Shown: piece by piece, positions 16,918 through 25,749 of the stretch
Layout of the letters: each line of letters starts with the position of its first letter
Position numbering within the stretch: position 1 is the stretch's first letter
DNA from: CAYSXY01 sp964435165
GTDB lineage: Bacteria > Pseudomonadota > Alphaproteobacteria > Rickettsiales > RI-342
DNA length: 34,746 bases
Assembly (NCBI GenBank): GCA_964435165.1
Contig: CAYSXY010000020.1
Location: 1 to 34,746 of the forward strand
Direction of reading: 5' to 3'
Made by a program: the position numbers and the translations under genes
The notes under the pieces: generated by a model
The model's database searches: none
What the model was told of the DNA's origin: nothing
The model's input: the letters and a program-made list of their open reading frames with translations, nothing else

Positions 16918-17846
16918 GGCACGATCTCCACATCAACGCTGTAAATCGAATCCGGCACCACAAACAGACCATAGGCCAGCCGCGCGCACACAGCGAGTAC
17001 CATCAACGCCAGCAACCATCGCAATTTTTCGGCTGACATACGTGCGCCATAGCGTGTGCCATATTGCGCGCCGACCACCGATCCGGTGAGCAAAAGCAGT
17101 GCTAATAAAATATCCACGCTTTGGGTATTCACTGCATGCAGTAAGGTGACATGGCTTGTTGTAAAAATAATCTGAAAAAGTGACGTGCCGATCACCACCG
17201 AGGTCGGCATACCGAGCAAATAGATCATAGCGGGAATCATCACAAACCCACCGCCGATGCCCATAATCGACACCATGACACCAACTACCACGCCGATCAT
17301 CAGCGGCAAAAGCGCGGATACATAGAGTTGTGAGCGAGGAAAGCGGGTTTTAAACGGCAGATACTGAACCCATTGCATGCGATTGCGGTGTTTTTTCTTC
17401 ACCGGTGGCAATGACTCATCCGCCTCCTGCTCTTTGAGCGAGCGGTAACTCTCCAAGGCCATTGACGCACCGATACTTCCCAGAAACACCACATAGAGCA
17501 AGGCGATGACCAGATCGATCTGGCCAAGCGACTTAAGATAGGCGAACAGACGCACTCCCAGAGTGGACCCGACAATACCGCCAATCAACAGGAAAAACCC
17601 CATTTTGAAATCAACATTACCACGCCGCCAATGCGCCTGAAATCCTGATACTGAAGCGGCGATGATTTGATTGGCAGAGGTGGCGACAGCCACACTGGGC
17701 GAAATGCCCATAAAAATCAAAAAAGGCGTCATAATAAACCCGCCACCAATACCAAACATGCCGGACAGCACTCCTGCAACACCACCAAGTAGCAGTACGG
17801 AAATGACATTGACGGGAATTTCAGCAATCGGCAGGTAAATATACAT
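16914..17846 (-). CDS. TSUP family permease (TauE/SafE-like, sulfite/organosulfonate exporter family)
   Basis: Inner-membrane permease of the TauE/SafE family, many members of which move sulfur-containing anions; the substrate here is not deducible. The 310-residue product shows the family's internal duplication: GMFGIGGGFIMTPFL near residue 30 and MGIGGGFVMIPAMIYL near residue 195. Each is followed by a Ser/Thr-containing segment (ATSANQIIAAS, IGTSLFQIIF). About seven to eight membrane helices are visible, with a basic cytoplasmic loop (KKKHRNRM) between the halves. It overlaps the downstream TIGR02186-type gene and is 48 bases after the lipoprotein gene. Confidence 0.93.
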   Translation of the reverse strand: MYIYLPIAEIPVNVISVLLLGGVAGVLSGMFGIGGGFIMTPFLIFMGISPSVAVATSANQIIAASVSGFQAHWRRGNVDFKMGFFLLIGGIVGSTLGVRLFAYLKSLGQIDLVIALLYVVFLGSIGASMALESYRSLKEQEADESLPPVKKKHRNRMQWVQYLPFKTRFPRSQLYVSALLPLMIGVVVGVMVSIMGIGGGFVMIPAMIYLLGMPTSVVIGTSLFQIIFTTSHVTLLHAVNTQSVDILLALLLLTGSVVGAQYGTRYGARMSAEKLRWLLALMVLAVCARLAYGLFVVPDSIYSVDVEIVP

Positions 17847-17894
17847 GATTGCTCAAGGCTAGGCGCTATATGTTGACAAAGGCTTAGGCCATAT

Positions 17895-18491
17895 TCAGGA
17901 TTCAATAAAATAATCGAAGTGCAATGCGATGCGACGGCGTGCCTCCAGCTCAAAGGCATTCATCAGTCGATCCAGCAATTGCTGGAACAATATATCTTTC
18001 TCTTCGAGCGTTGCATCGGTTTCCTGCAGCACACTTCGCGTCACCATGATCTCCAAATCTGCCACGGGCAGCAGGCGTGGCGGGTGGTAGAGCTTCATCG
18101 CCACCTGCAGCGTCGCATCATAGCTGGTCATGGTATCCGGTTCCCACAACTCCCAGGCGCTGCGCTCTATCACAATCTCCGTCTCAACCACACTGGCTTC
18201 CAGCACCTCGACATTCATGACATATTCACTGCCCGGTGAGGCAATTAACTGCTGTTCTGCCCATTGTTCAATCGCCTCCGCAGGTGATAGCCGAAAAAGA
18301 TCTTCGACATGGGGTGGGCGCCCAGGAGGTTCATAAATCTGCAGCACCTTGATGGGGCTGGCATTCAACCGTACCGGAAGTGAGACCAATACAGGAGAAC
18401 CAGCACTCTCTGCTTCTTCCAGGCTGGTAAATGGCGGCGCTTTGCAGGCGCTCAGTAGCAGGATAGTGGCCAGTAAGGATAAGAATCTCAT
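17895..18491 (-). CDS. Hypothetical lipoprotein
   Basis: The 198-residue product begins with a lipoprotein signal (MRFLSLLATILLLSAC) with lipobox LSAC and the modified cysteine at residue 16. The rest is a soluble domain of mixed strands and helices (VLQIYEPPGRPP, VVETEIVIERSAWELWEPD, HPPRLLPVADLEIMVTRSV) that I cannot assign. It resembles small alphaproteobacterial outer-membrane-anchored proteins in layout only. The start is the ATG ending at 18491, with GGAG eight bases upstream; a GTG at 18500 is less well placed. It lies 27 bases after tsaB on the same strand. Confidence 0.75.
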   Translation of the reverse strand: MRFLSLLATILLLSACKAPPFTSLEEAESAGSPVLVSLPVRLNASPIKVLQIYEPPGRPPHVEDLFRLSPAEAIEQWAEQQLIASPGSEYVMNVEVLEASVVETEIVIERSAWELWEPDTMTSYDATLQVAMKLYHPPRLLPVADLEIMVTRSVLQETDATLEEKDILFQQLLDRLMNAFELEARRRIALHFDYFIES

Positions 18492-18518
18492 GATCATCAC
18501 TCCATGGGTTGGTAGAGC

Positions 18519-19214
18519 CTATAGCATAGGCCGGGAAGGCAATGCCGCATCCGGTGGTCGCACATATAACGGTCTGGCACTGTCTTCTTCTGTATCTGGC
18601 TCCCGCCCTTCCGGCAATGTAGATGTTGCCACCGCCGATAGTCCGAGCCATTTCGCGTGCGGGTGTATTTCCGTCACCGGTAGTCGGCTGAAGGCTGTCT
18701 CTTCCGTTACTTCTGCCAGCAAGCCTGCATTATTCGTAATAAGCGCCTCAGGAAGCGATAGAGCCGCCAACTGTGCATGGTTGATGAGCACCGGCGTAGC
18801 CTCTGCTCTTCCATTGGATGCAAATCGCTGGGCATACCACTCGCCTCGCCTGGCATCGACCAGGATGAGACACTCACCGGAAACATTCGCCGTTTGGCAA
18901 GCGGCTGCATATAATGCATCCAGTGTGTTGACTCCACGAACCGGGCAGTCAATGGCCATTGCCAGGCCGCGCGCCAATGCCAGACCAATGCGTACCCCGG
19001 TAAAACTACCGGGCCCACGCGATGCCACAATAGATTTCACATCACGATAGCTGATCGATGCCTCGCCCAGTAGCTGTTCGACCATGATACTCAGCCGCTC
19101 AGCCAGGCGATGGCCATCCGGCTCGTCGAGCGTCGCCACACACTGCTTCTCTTGATACAATGCCAAAGAGCCAGCGCCTGCCGTACTTTCGATGGCGAGT
19201 AACATAGAGTCCAT
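18519..19214 (-). CDS. tsaB: tRNA threonylcarbamoyladenosine biosynthesis protein TsaB
   Basis: Partner of TsaD and TsaE in making t6A37 of ANN-decoding tRNAs; a degenerate ASKHA-fold protein (YeaZ family). The 231-residue product opens MLLAIESTAGAGSLALYQ, and contains SRGPGSFTGVRIGLALARGLA near residues 65-85 and VDARRGEWYAQRF, which are diagnostic. I start it at the ATG ending at 19214; the ATG at 19205 is equally plausible, while the upstream start at 19307 would add residues overlapping the gltA leader. It diverges from gltA. In many alphaproteobacteria the next gene is rimI; here it is a lipoprotein instead. Confidence 0.93.
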   Translation of the reverse strand: MDSMLLAIESTAGAGSLALYQEKQCVATLDEPDGHRLAERLSIMVEQLLGEASISYRDVKSIVASRGPGSFTGVRIGLALARGLAMAIDCPVRGVNTLDALYAAACQTANVSGECLILVDARRGEWYAQRFASNGRAEATPVLINHAQLAALSLPEALITNNAGLLAEVTEETAFSRLPVTEIHPHAKWLGLSAVATSTLPEGREPDTEEDSARPLYVRPPDAALPSRPML

Positions 19215-19264
19215 CCCGAAATCAGCTGTTAATGTTAAAACGGTCTTTACAAGTCGTTTACCAT

Positions 19265-19277
19265 GCATAGTGTATGC
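19265..19277. promoter_or_regulatory. Palindrome GCATA-GTG-TATGC between tsaB and gltA
   Basis: A perfect 5-base inverted repeat around GTG, in the 116-base gap between divergent tsaB and gltA. A further ATGCATAC occurs downstream near 19303. It could be an operator for either gene. No protein can be named. Confidence 0.3.
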
Positions 19278-19330
19278 GTACCGCATTGCAACAGGGATGT
19301 CATGCATACCCAGGAGAAAGAGAGAGCATT

Positions 19331-20659
19331 ATGGAACGCAAAGCAACATTGACTGTGGATCAGGCTGCTGATGGTAAACAGCAACGTGTTGAGTTCCCGA
19401 TCTATGAGGGGTCAGAAGGACCGGATGTTATTGATATCAGCCGCTTATATCAGGATACAGGGTATTTCACTTATGATCCGGGATTCCAATCCACCGCCTC
19501 CTGCAATTCACGCATTACCTATATTGACGGTGAAAAAGGCATTCTGCGCTATCGTGGCTTCGACGTCAAAACCCTGGCGGAAAATTGTGATTTTATGGAA
19601 GTCTGTTATCTGCTGCTGTTTGGCGAATTGCCAACCGCGGAACAAAAAGCGGTGTTTGACCGCAAAATAACCCTCCACACCATGCTGCACGAACAGATGC
19701 AATTTGTCTATCGGGCCTTTCCACGCCGCGCACACCCAATGGCGATTATGATTGGCGGCGTGGCATCGCTCTCGGCATTTTATCATGACAGTCTGGATAT
19801 GATGGACCCGGTTCAGCGCGAACTGGCGGCATTTCGGATGATTGCCAAAGTGCCGACTCTGGCGGCCTATTCTTATAAATATGCGATAGGTCAGCCCTTT
19901 ATGTATCCGCGAAACGATATGAGTTTCTGCGAAAATTTCCTCTATATGTGTTTTGCAACTCCCTGTGAGGATTACAAACCGAGTCCGAGACTTGTAAAGG
20001 CAATGGATAAGCTGTTTATTCTCCATGCGGATCACGAGCAAAATGCCTCTACATCGACGGTACGACTGGCCGGATCGAGTATGGCCAACCCCTTCACCTG
20101 CATTGGTGCGGGTATCGCCTCGCTGTGGGGGCCCTCGCACGGAGGTGCCAATGAGGCAGTGCTCAACATGCTTAAAGAAATTGGCAGCAAAGAGCGCATC
20201 CCGGAATTTATCGAAAAGGCGAAGGATAAAAATGACCCCTTCCGCCTGATGGGTTTTGGTCACCGTGTCTATAAAAGCTATGATCCGCGGGCACAGGTAT
20301 TGCGTGAATCCTGCCATGAGGTGCTGGAAGAGCTTGGCATTAAGGATGAGCCGCTGCTGGAAATTGCCATGGAATTGGAGAAAATCGCCCTGGATGATCC
20401 GTATTTTGTCGAGCGCAAGCTTTATCCCAATGTCGATTTTTATTCAGGCATCATCTATCAGGCTATTGGTATTCCGGCCAAGATGTTCACGGTGATGTTT
20501 GCGTTAGCCCGTACGGTCGGCTGGATTGCCCAGTGGAAAGAAATGATTGAAGATCCTACACTGCGCATTGGTCGCCCGCGGCAACTTTATTGTGGTGAGC
20601 ATGAGCGCGATTTCGTTCCCATGGCAAAGCGTACTGCGCAGGTATCGAAAGCCGCCTAG
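19331..20659 (+). CDS. gltA: Citrate synthase (type II)
   Basis: Condenses acetyl-CoA and oxaloacetate to citrate. The 442-residue product aligns over its whole length with bacterial type II enzymes. The active-site residues, by comparison with E. coli (H264, H305, D362), are H270 in WGPSHGGANEA, H311 in GFGHRVYK and D369 in NVDFYSG; the oxaloacetate-binding HADHEQN lies at 232-238. The N-terminal domain (FDPGFQSTASCNSRITYIDG-like) is present. I start it at the ATG at 19331, after an AGGAGAAAGAGAGAG purine run; an in-frame start at 19274 would add 19 atypical residues. Stands alone, convergent with the ModA-like gene (14 bases between stops). Confidence 0.98.
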   Translation: MERKATLTVDQAADGKQQRVEFPIYEGSEGPDVIDISRLYQDTGYFTYDPGFQSTASCNSRITYIDGEKGILRYRGFDVKTLAENCDFMEVCYLLLFGELPTAEQKAVFDRKITLHTMLHEQMQFVYRAFPRRAHPMAIMIGGVASLSAFYHDSLDMMDPVQRELAAFRMIAKVPTLAAYSYKYAIGQPFMYPRNDMSFCENFLYMCFATPCEDYKPSPRLVKAMDKLFILHADHEQNASTSTVRLAGSSMANPFTCIGAGIASLWGPSHGGANEAVLNMLKEIGSKERIPEFIEKAKDKNDPFRLMGFGHRVYKSYDPRAQVLRESCHEVLEELGIKDEPLLEIAMELEKIALDDPYFVERKLYPNVDFYSGIIYQAIGIPAKMFTVMFALARTVGWIAQWKEMIEDPTLRIGRPRQLYCGEHERDFVPMAKRTAQVSKAA

Positions 20660-20673
20660 CAGGTGTGCTGTTA

Positions 20674-21645
20674 TTACTGCGGCGCAATCGGTGATGACAG
20701 GTGCTGCCTGAGTATTGTTTGCACCGACTCCTTCTTCAAATACTCCAGGAAGAGGCGCGCCGGCTGCATATTCTCGCCTGCAATGACCAGAGCATGATAG
20801 ACTGGAACATCGTAGAGACTGGCAGGAAACGCCATGATTGGCCGTAAAGCGTGCCCTGCCTGGCCGCTTGCCAGCCAGCTTTCAGGTAACACACCAACAC
20901 TCCTGGGCTGGGCCGCCAGTGCCTGCGATACGGCACTATATGTCTTCTCAATTGTGATGCCTGCGCCCGAGGACGGTGCCGGCAATTGCAGCGATTGGCT
21001 GATACGGCGCATAATACGGCCGCCGATATATGCTTCAGAAATCGTCACAAATGGGCGACACAGCAACCATTGGCGAAACGGGCCATGGCGACGCACCAGC
21101 CGCTTTGTTGATTCACGCGCGGAGAATTGGAGCGCGCGTGTCACCAGCGTATTATCTCTCTCTGATCCAGCCGAATCACCTGACAGCCAGGGCAGCGATT
21201 CTGTGTGACCGGCCTGATGCTGAGCTAACGGATCGCGCGCCGACACACATGCTCCGCTCTCAGGCAATGCATCCGGCGAGGCGTCACTTGTCGATTGCAC
21301 CAGCCACAGTGGATTTTGCATAAGTCTCGCCAGCGCATAGACATCGATCAATCCTGTATTTTTGAGCTGCTGCATCACCTCCGCATCGTCGGTGATAAAA
21401 ACATCTGCTGCCTCGCCTTCGCGAATATCCTCGAACTGTCTGGGCGTATCACCATATACCATGATCACCGATACCTGATAGACGCGGGTAAATTCGCGCA
21501 CCATATGCGCCATCGGCAGCGCCAACTCTCTTGGCGCCAGCACCGTGATCGTCGGCAATTCGCGGAATTCCGCCCGCGGCGCCAAAGGTACGAGCAAGGT
21601 ACAGCACAGGATCAACAGCCAGAGTATAGATTGCCTGCGTCCCAT
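20674..21645 (-). CDS. Orphan ModA-like periplasmic substrate-binding protein
   Basis: Resembles molybdate/oxyanion-binding proteins of ABC transporters. The 323-residue product has a signal peptide (MGRRQSILWLLILCCTLLVPLAPRA) and a family-type start (ITVLAPRELALPMAHMVREF). It then has a ligand-site GDTPRQ, EGEAADVFITDD, and a C-terminal AFPASLYDVPVYHALVIAGE with PARLFLEYLKK. The middle (about residues 120-205) is longer and more diverged than in ModA. I start it at the ATG ending at 21645, four bases past the hemY stop, so it is probably in the hem operon. No ModB/ModC permease or ATPase genes are near, so the ligand and any transport role are open. Confidence 0.78.
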   Translation of the reverse strand: MGRRQSILWLLILCCTLLVPLAPRAEFRELPTITVLAPRELALPMAHMVREFTRVYQVSVIMVYGDTPRQFEDIREGEAADVFITDDAEVMQQLKNTGLIDVYALARLMQNPLWLVQSTSDASPDALPESGACVSARDPLAQHQAGHTESLPWLSGDSAGSERDNTLVTRALQFSARESTKRLVRRHGPFRQWLLCRPFVTISEAYIGGRIMRRISQSLQLPAPSSGAGITIEKTYSAVSQALAAQPRSVGVLPESWLASGQAGHALRPIMAFPASLYDVPVYHALVIAGENMQPARLFLEYLKKESVQTILRQHLSSPIAPQ

Positions 21646-21649
21646 AGCG

Positions 21650-23077
21650 TCAGATAGCAGAGTGAGCAGGCAGATATTCCAGTTCACTGAGCGCATGACG
21701 ACCACCTTCCAGTGAGGCAAGTGGCGTTCCCGGGCTGGCCCAGCGGATGGTATCAAATGCACCGCAATGGCGACACAGCATCTCCCAATCAATATGCTGC
21801 TCGCCACAGGCGCTGCATATCCAGCGTGCGTCCGGCTGGCAATCCTGAGCCCGCTGCCGCCATTCAGCCGCTTTTGTCTTCGCTTTGCGTGCCTCTTCCT
21901 CGCCTTGCACGTCCGCATTTTCTTCTAACTCCGCCATCAAATGGCAGATGCGGGCTTCCTGGCGTACGCTGAATGCCGATTTCAGATGGTTACGCGCTTT
22001 GGCCCATTGGCGTGCATCAATCGCCGCGCGCGCCATTAAAATGCGGCTCTCGACATGATCTTCGGCATGCTTCACCAGTTTTTCTATTTTCTGCAGACGC
22101 TTATCGGCCGCTAGCGCATGAATCAATTGTTGATAGCGCGCCGCCAGTTCCGGGTGTGGGTGGTAGCTCCACGACTGTTCCAACGCCGTCAATGCCTTGC
22201 GCGGCTTGCTGGCGGATTCATGAATATCGACCAACAAAAGAACCGCCGGAATAAATGACTGGCGCTTTTTATGGGCCTGGCGAGCCTCCTGCAGGGCATT
22301 GTCCAGTTTATCCTGCTTTTTCAGGCGCTGCGCCTTGCGCCAATGCACGATCGCACTCAGGCGATCCGCTTCCAGCGTCGCCAGCACATGGCGCTTGCGC
22401 GCCCGCCCTATTACGGCCAGCGCCTCTTCCCATTGATCCTGCCGGACGTAAAGTTCGGTTAATACCTGCACCAGCCAGGGTGTTTCGGGCCGCAGCGCAT
22501 AGGCGCGTTGAGAGAGCTTCAGTGCTTCCGTGCGATGATGCTGATCGTCACCTTCTTGCGCCAACTGGCGCATATGCTGCACCAGGAGTCCGCGCAGACC
22601 AAGGAATTCCGTCTGCTTATGTTCCAGCATTTTATGATAATAGTCATTCGCCGCTTTTTGGTCTCCTTCCAACAGTGCCGTTTGAGCGGAAAGCAACAGG
22701 TAGAGCGGAGAGACTTCCTGTTTTAATGACTGGAACAACTGCCAGGACTGCCGCGCCATTTTTTTTGCGGCGGCATGGTCACCGGCCGCAACGGCGGTGA
22801 ATCCTTCCATCACGGACTGATAGGCGCGCTCTTGCCTGCCCTGACGACGCCTGGCCGCGAGACGGGTGGGCATTGCCACAAACCAACGCCAGAGGCGGTC
22901 GCATACCAGTATCAGCAAGGCGACGGAACAAAGCAGCGGCAAGACCAGCAGCATGCGGGCTTCCACACGATACCCCATCCAGTCGATGCTGATAATGCCG
23001 TCATGCTGCGATAGCCAGCCAACCGCAATGAGAATAACCAGTAAAATGAAAAACCACTTGATAAGCCGCCAGCGCAT
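21650..23077 (-). CDS. hemY: HemY-type TPR membrane protein with C-terminal zinc-ribbon
   Basis: The hem-operon protein HemY (not the protoporphyrinogen oxidase given the same name in Bacillus), 475 residues. Two N-terminal membrane helices (about 6-25 and 41-62) flank the conserved SIDWMGYRVE segment. A long TPR-like helical region follows, in the periplasm or cytoplasm depending on topology. The C-terminus has a CxxC pair twice (WICSACG and MLCRHCG) followed by FDTIRW, a rubredoxin-like zinc ribbon common in alphaproteobacterial versions. The ATG shares one base with the stop of the mitofilin-like gene (TGATG). Proposed roles concern the late porphyrin pathway but are not settled. Confidence 0.88.
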   Translation of the reverse strand: MRWRLIKWFFILLVILIAVGWLSQHDGIISIDWMGYRVEARMLLVLPLLCSVALLILVCDRLWRWFVAMPTRLAARRRQGRQERAYQSVMEGFTAVAAGDHAAAKKMARQSWQLFQSLKQEVSPLYLLLSAQTALLEGDQKAANDYYHKMLEHKQTEFLGLRGLLVQHMRQLAQEGDDQHHRTEALKLSQRAYALRPETPWLVQVLTELYVRQDQWEEALAVIGRARKRHVLATLEADRLSAIVHWRKAQRLKKQDKLDNALQEARQAHKKRQSFIPAVLLLVDIHESASKPRKALTALEQSWSYHPHPELAARYQQLIHALAADKRLQKIEKLVKHAEDHVESRILMARAAIDARQWAKARNHLKSAFSVRQEARICHLMAELEENADVQGEEEARKAKTKAAEWRQRAQDCQPDARWICSACGEQHIDWEMLCRHCGAFDTIRWASPGTPLASLEGGRHALSELEYLPAHSAI

Positions 23078-24180
23078 CAGGCTTGCTCCAGCAATAGGGC
23101 AAACAACTCATCGAGCGCCCGCTGCACCTCGACCGTTGCCTGCAATTCGCGTTGCCATCGGCGGAACAGATCGCGTAATGGCACCGGGATGCCTTGCTGA
23201 TCGTCCATGCGGGCTGCCAATAATTCCGCCTCACGCGCCGCTGCCGTAATCTCCGCACGTTCAAGATAGGTATCGATGCGCAAAATCATGGCGTCGATAC
23301 TGGAAGGATCATCATCCATCGCTATCTTGCGCACATCAATCAACTCGCTCAAAGAAGGCCACCAGCCTTCTGTGTCCCCACTTTTATTGAGCGAAGAAGC
23401 CAATCGACCAGCCATCTGCTGGAAGCTCCAATAGAGCGTCAGCGGTGTTTTCACGCCATCCGGCGCCATGCTGTCCATTCGGCCGGCCTGCTCCAGCATA
23501 AGCTGGGCGGTGCTATCTCCCTGCATCATGACCAATTGCTGCTTGAATGCCACCAGTTCACGACGAAAAGGCATGCCCTGAGCAACATCACGTTCGATCT
23601 GCCACAAAGATGCCAGCAGGCGAAAACTATCGGGCATCTGAGACCGGCTCTTCTGCTCAACGTCCGTGAGTTGGCGCTGCATTTGATCGATTTGCTGCTG
23701 CATCGCGGTGATCAACGCCGTTTCGGCAATTGGCAGGGATGCACGGGTATCGGATGCGACTTCGCTGGCATTCATCTCATTGGCATGCGGCGCTGTAGAT
23801 GGTTCATTTGCAGCAGATGCTTGTTGCATACGCTGCTCCAGCTGACTCAGCGCCTCTTCCTGCTGGTCGACCCGTTGCGAGAGAGCGGTCATATCCGAGC
23901 GTAAGTCAGCAATATCATCACGCCATGCAGCCTGCGCTCTCTGATTTGCAGCCTGTGCTTCCTTGTTTGGCGATGATCCCATCACCTGAGGGCGAGACGA
24001 AGGCACGTCAGATGTCACATAATGCACCAGTTCATGCAGTGGCTTAGGGTATAAAAACCACAATGCACCAACGATTGCCGCCAACACCACCATCCACCAT
24101 AATATGCGCGGCAGGCGGCGCGTTTGCCCTGATGCTTGATCGGCTGATGAGGAAGAAGTGTCCGTTGGCGTGTCGTTCAT
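23077..24180 (-). CDS. Mitofilin/Mic60-like membrane protein (HemX position)
   Basis: Alphaproteobacterial relatives of mitochondrial Mic60 sit between hemD and hemY, as here. The 367-residue product has a disordered Ser/Thr-rich cytoplasmic start (1-22), one membrane helix (about 26-44, ILWWMVVLAAIVGALWFLYP) and a periplasmic coiled coil (about 85-140, SQRVDQQEEALSQLEQRM). A long helical domain ends in a conserved-looking amphipathic segment. In studied bacteria such proteins shape intracytoplasmic membranes. I start it at the ATG ending at 24180, with AGGA eight bases upstream. Sequence similarity in this family is low, so the call leans on architecture and gene order. Confidence 0.75.
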   Translation of the reverse strand: MNDTPTDTSSSSADQASGQTRRLPRILWWMVVLAAIVGALWFLYPKPLHELVHYVTSDVPSSRPQVMGSSPNKEAQAANQRAQAAWRDDIADLRSDMTALSQRVDQQEEALSQLEQRMQQASAANEPSTAPHANEMNASEVASDTRASLPIAETALITAMQQQIDQMQRQLTDVEQKSRSQMPDSFRLLASLWQIERDVAQGMPFRRELVAFKQQLVMMQGDSTAQLMLEQAGRMDSMAPDGVKTPLTLYWSFQQMAGRLASSLNKSGDTEGWWPSLSELIDVRKIAMDDDPSSIDAMILRIDTYLERAEITAAAREAELLAARMDDQQGIPVPLRDLFRRWQRELQATVEVQRALDELFALLLEQA

Positions 24181-24256
24181 CGCGATTATCCTGCAATTAT
24201 GAAGCGGCAATAGTAACGAGGTCGCGAAACTGTGGCAAGCGATGGCTTGGCTTACA

Positions 24257-25030
24257 CTATGAGAGATTTGCCACGCATCGCCTCAGCGCCTTGCTCGTTG
24301 GCTCCTGTGCAATATGAAAAGCCCCAAACCCCAGACCGGAGATTGACTCCTGATATCGCTCATGCAGTAAAACAGCCTGAAGATGGGCGCATGATAGCTG
24401 ATGCTGGCGACATAATGCCGCGAAGTGCCGGGCTGTACGCGCCGACATTAGCGTGACGGCATCGAGCCTTGACCACTCCTCAATGATGGCATTGGGAAAG
24501 GCGTCGATATATTCCGCCTGATAACAGGGAATCGTTATGACTGTGAAGTCGCAAGTCGCCAACAAGGCAGACAGATCTTGGCGTGGCGCAACGGCTGATG
24601 GGTACAGTATACGGCTCTCTTTCTCAGGACGCTTTAGGGCATGATGCTGAAAATAATCGACAAATGCCTGCGCCGTTCCGCGCTTATCCGGCGCAATATG
24701 ATCTGCCGCTGCAACATTGACAGTCTGAGCAAACCCAGCCTGTGTTGCAGCACGCGCCGTTGCCTCTGCGATAGCATAGAGAGGCAGATGACGCTTGCCC
24801 GTTGCCTGCGCCAGTATGCGCACCGCATGGCGGCTGGTTACCGCAATGCCGCTTGTTTCTTTCGTTTCGCACGCCTCCTGCAGACGCGGAAGCGCGTCTT
24901 TCAAGACTTTAATGGTAGAGAGTGAACAGATGACGCCATGGACGCCAAGCTCAGCCAGTTGCTCCTGCATGATTAATGCATCTTCTAGTGGACGCGTAAT
25001 CAGCACACGGGGTATCTTATTCTGACGCAT
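24257..25030 (-). CDS. hemD: Uroporphyrinogen-III synthase
   Basis: Closes and inverts ring D of hydroxymethylbilane to form uroporphyrinogen III, the branch point of haem, sirohaem and cobalamin. The 257-residue product has the poorly conserved but recognisable HemD pattern. It starts VLITRPLEDALIMQEQLAELG, then IAVTSRHAVRIL near residue 65, ILYPSAVAPRQDL near 140, and VTLMSARTARHFAAL near 195 (normally SSxxA). I prefer the ATG ending at 25030, with GAGG just upstream, over the GTG at 25036. It is followed after 76 bases by the mitofilin-like gene and hemY. hemC is not in the window. Confidence 0.85.
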   Translation of the reverse strand: MRQNKIPRVLITRPLEDALIMQEQLAELGVHGVICSLSTIKVLKDALPRLQEACETKETSGIAVTSRHAVRILAQATGKRHLPLYAIAEATARAATQAGFAQTVNVAAADHIAPDKRGTAQAFVDYFQHHALKRPEKESRILYPSAVAPRQDLSALLATCDFTVITIPCYQAEYIDAFPNAIIEEWSRLDAVTLMSARTARHFAALCRQHQLSCAHLQAVLLHERYQESISGLGFGAFHIAQEPTSKALRRCVANLS

Positions 25031-25416
25031 CCTCACCTCACTCTATTTTGCAAACAACTCGCATTTTCAATTAACTCTTTGCAACCATGGCGTGCTTTGT
25101 TTTTTTGATAGAAAAACAAACACCTCCCTCTCAAAAGATTTAATGAAAAATGTGCGTGATCCATAATATAGATAATTTTCATTAACATAAATCTATTTTA
25201 CATCGTCAGATCAGTATATCATATATGGATGTCGCCTATTTCGAATAGCGTATAAGAGCTATGCATCGTTTTAACCGCTTTTCATTTTAATATATATACA
25301 CTCGCCAGAGTTGTGTTTATGTCTACACCTTATGTTAAACAATCAGCATTACTACTCGGACAGGTGTCATGCTCAGGCACACCTCATTCTCGTCACATTA
25401 ATATATTAGTATAGTT
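25031..25416. other. AT-rich intergenic region upstream of hemD and the chemotaxis operon
   Basis: This 386-base stretch between divergent genes has no plausible ORF. It holds a low-GC hairpin (TTTGTTTTT, six bases, AAAAACAAA near 25099-25123) and several TA-rich tracts (for example TAATATATATACAC near 25290) that could contain promoters. I could not fix a convincing -35/-10 pair, a sigma-28 site or a sigma-54 site. It must contain the che promoter and the hemD promoter. Confidence 0.5.
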
Positions 25417-25749
25417 ATGGCGGCTTCAAAAACAGCAAAAGGCAAGGCATCCAAACAAAAGTCGGCAGTTGAAGGTAAGACGTATGCGCTGCCTGCCGTG
25501 CTCGGCATCACGTCGGTAGAGGCAGTACAATCATTGCTTGAGGAAGCACTGCACGAGAATGGCACCGTGACAGTCGATGCGTCTCAGGTTGACCGTATCA
25601 CCAGCCCAGGTGTTCAACAGTTAATCTCACTTGGCCACTCACTTCAACAATCGGATCGGACACTGCATCTCACACATATGCCAAATGCAATGAAAGAGGC
25701 ATTTGCCGATCTGGGTCTCAATGACATTCTGGAAGGATGGAAGGTATGA
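25417..25749 (+). CDS. STAS-domain protein at the head of the chemotaxis operon (CheS-like)
   Basis: A 110-residue protein: a Lys/Ala-rich start (about residues 1-22), then a single STAS domain with VTVDASQVDRITSPGVQQLISL, where the serine (S63 region) occupies the position phosphorylated in anti-anti-sigma factors. The end reads MKEAFADLGLNDILEGW. Its stop overlaps the cheY start (ATGA, 25746-25749), which ties it to chemotaxis. A STAS protein at this position is known in rhizobia, where CheS binds CheA and speeds loss of phosphate from a CheY; equivalence here is an inference from position and domain. Confidence 0.85.
   Translation: MAASKTAKGKASKQKSAVEGKTYALPAVLGITSVEAVQSLLEEALHENGTVTVDASQVDRITSPGVQQLISLGHSLQQSDRTLHLTHMPNAMKEAFADLGLNDILEGWKV

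Noticed and set aside
25099..25123. Hairpin TTTGTTTTT/AAAAACAAA as a terminator
   Set aside because: It lies upstream of divergent genes, is all A-T except one pair, and has no T-tract after the stem.
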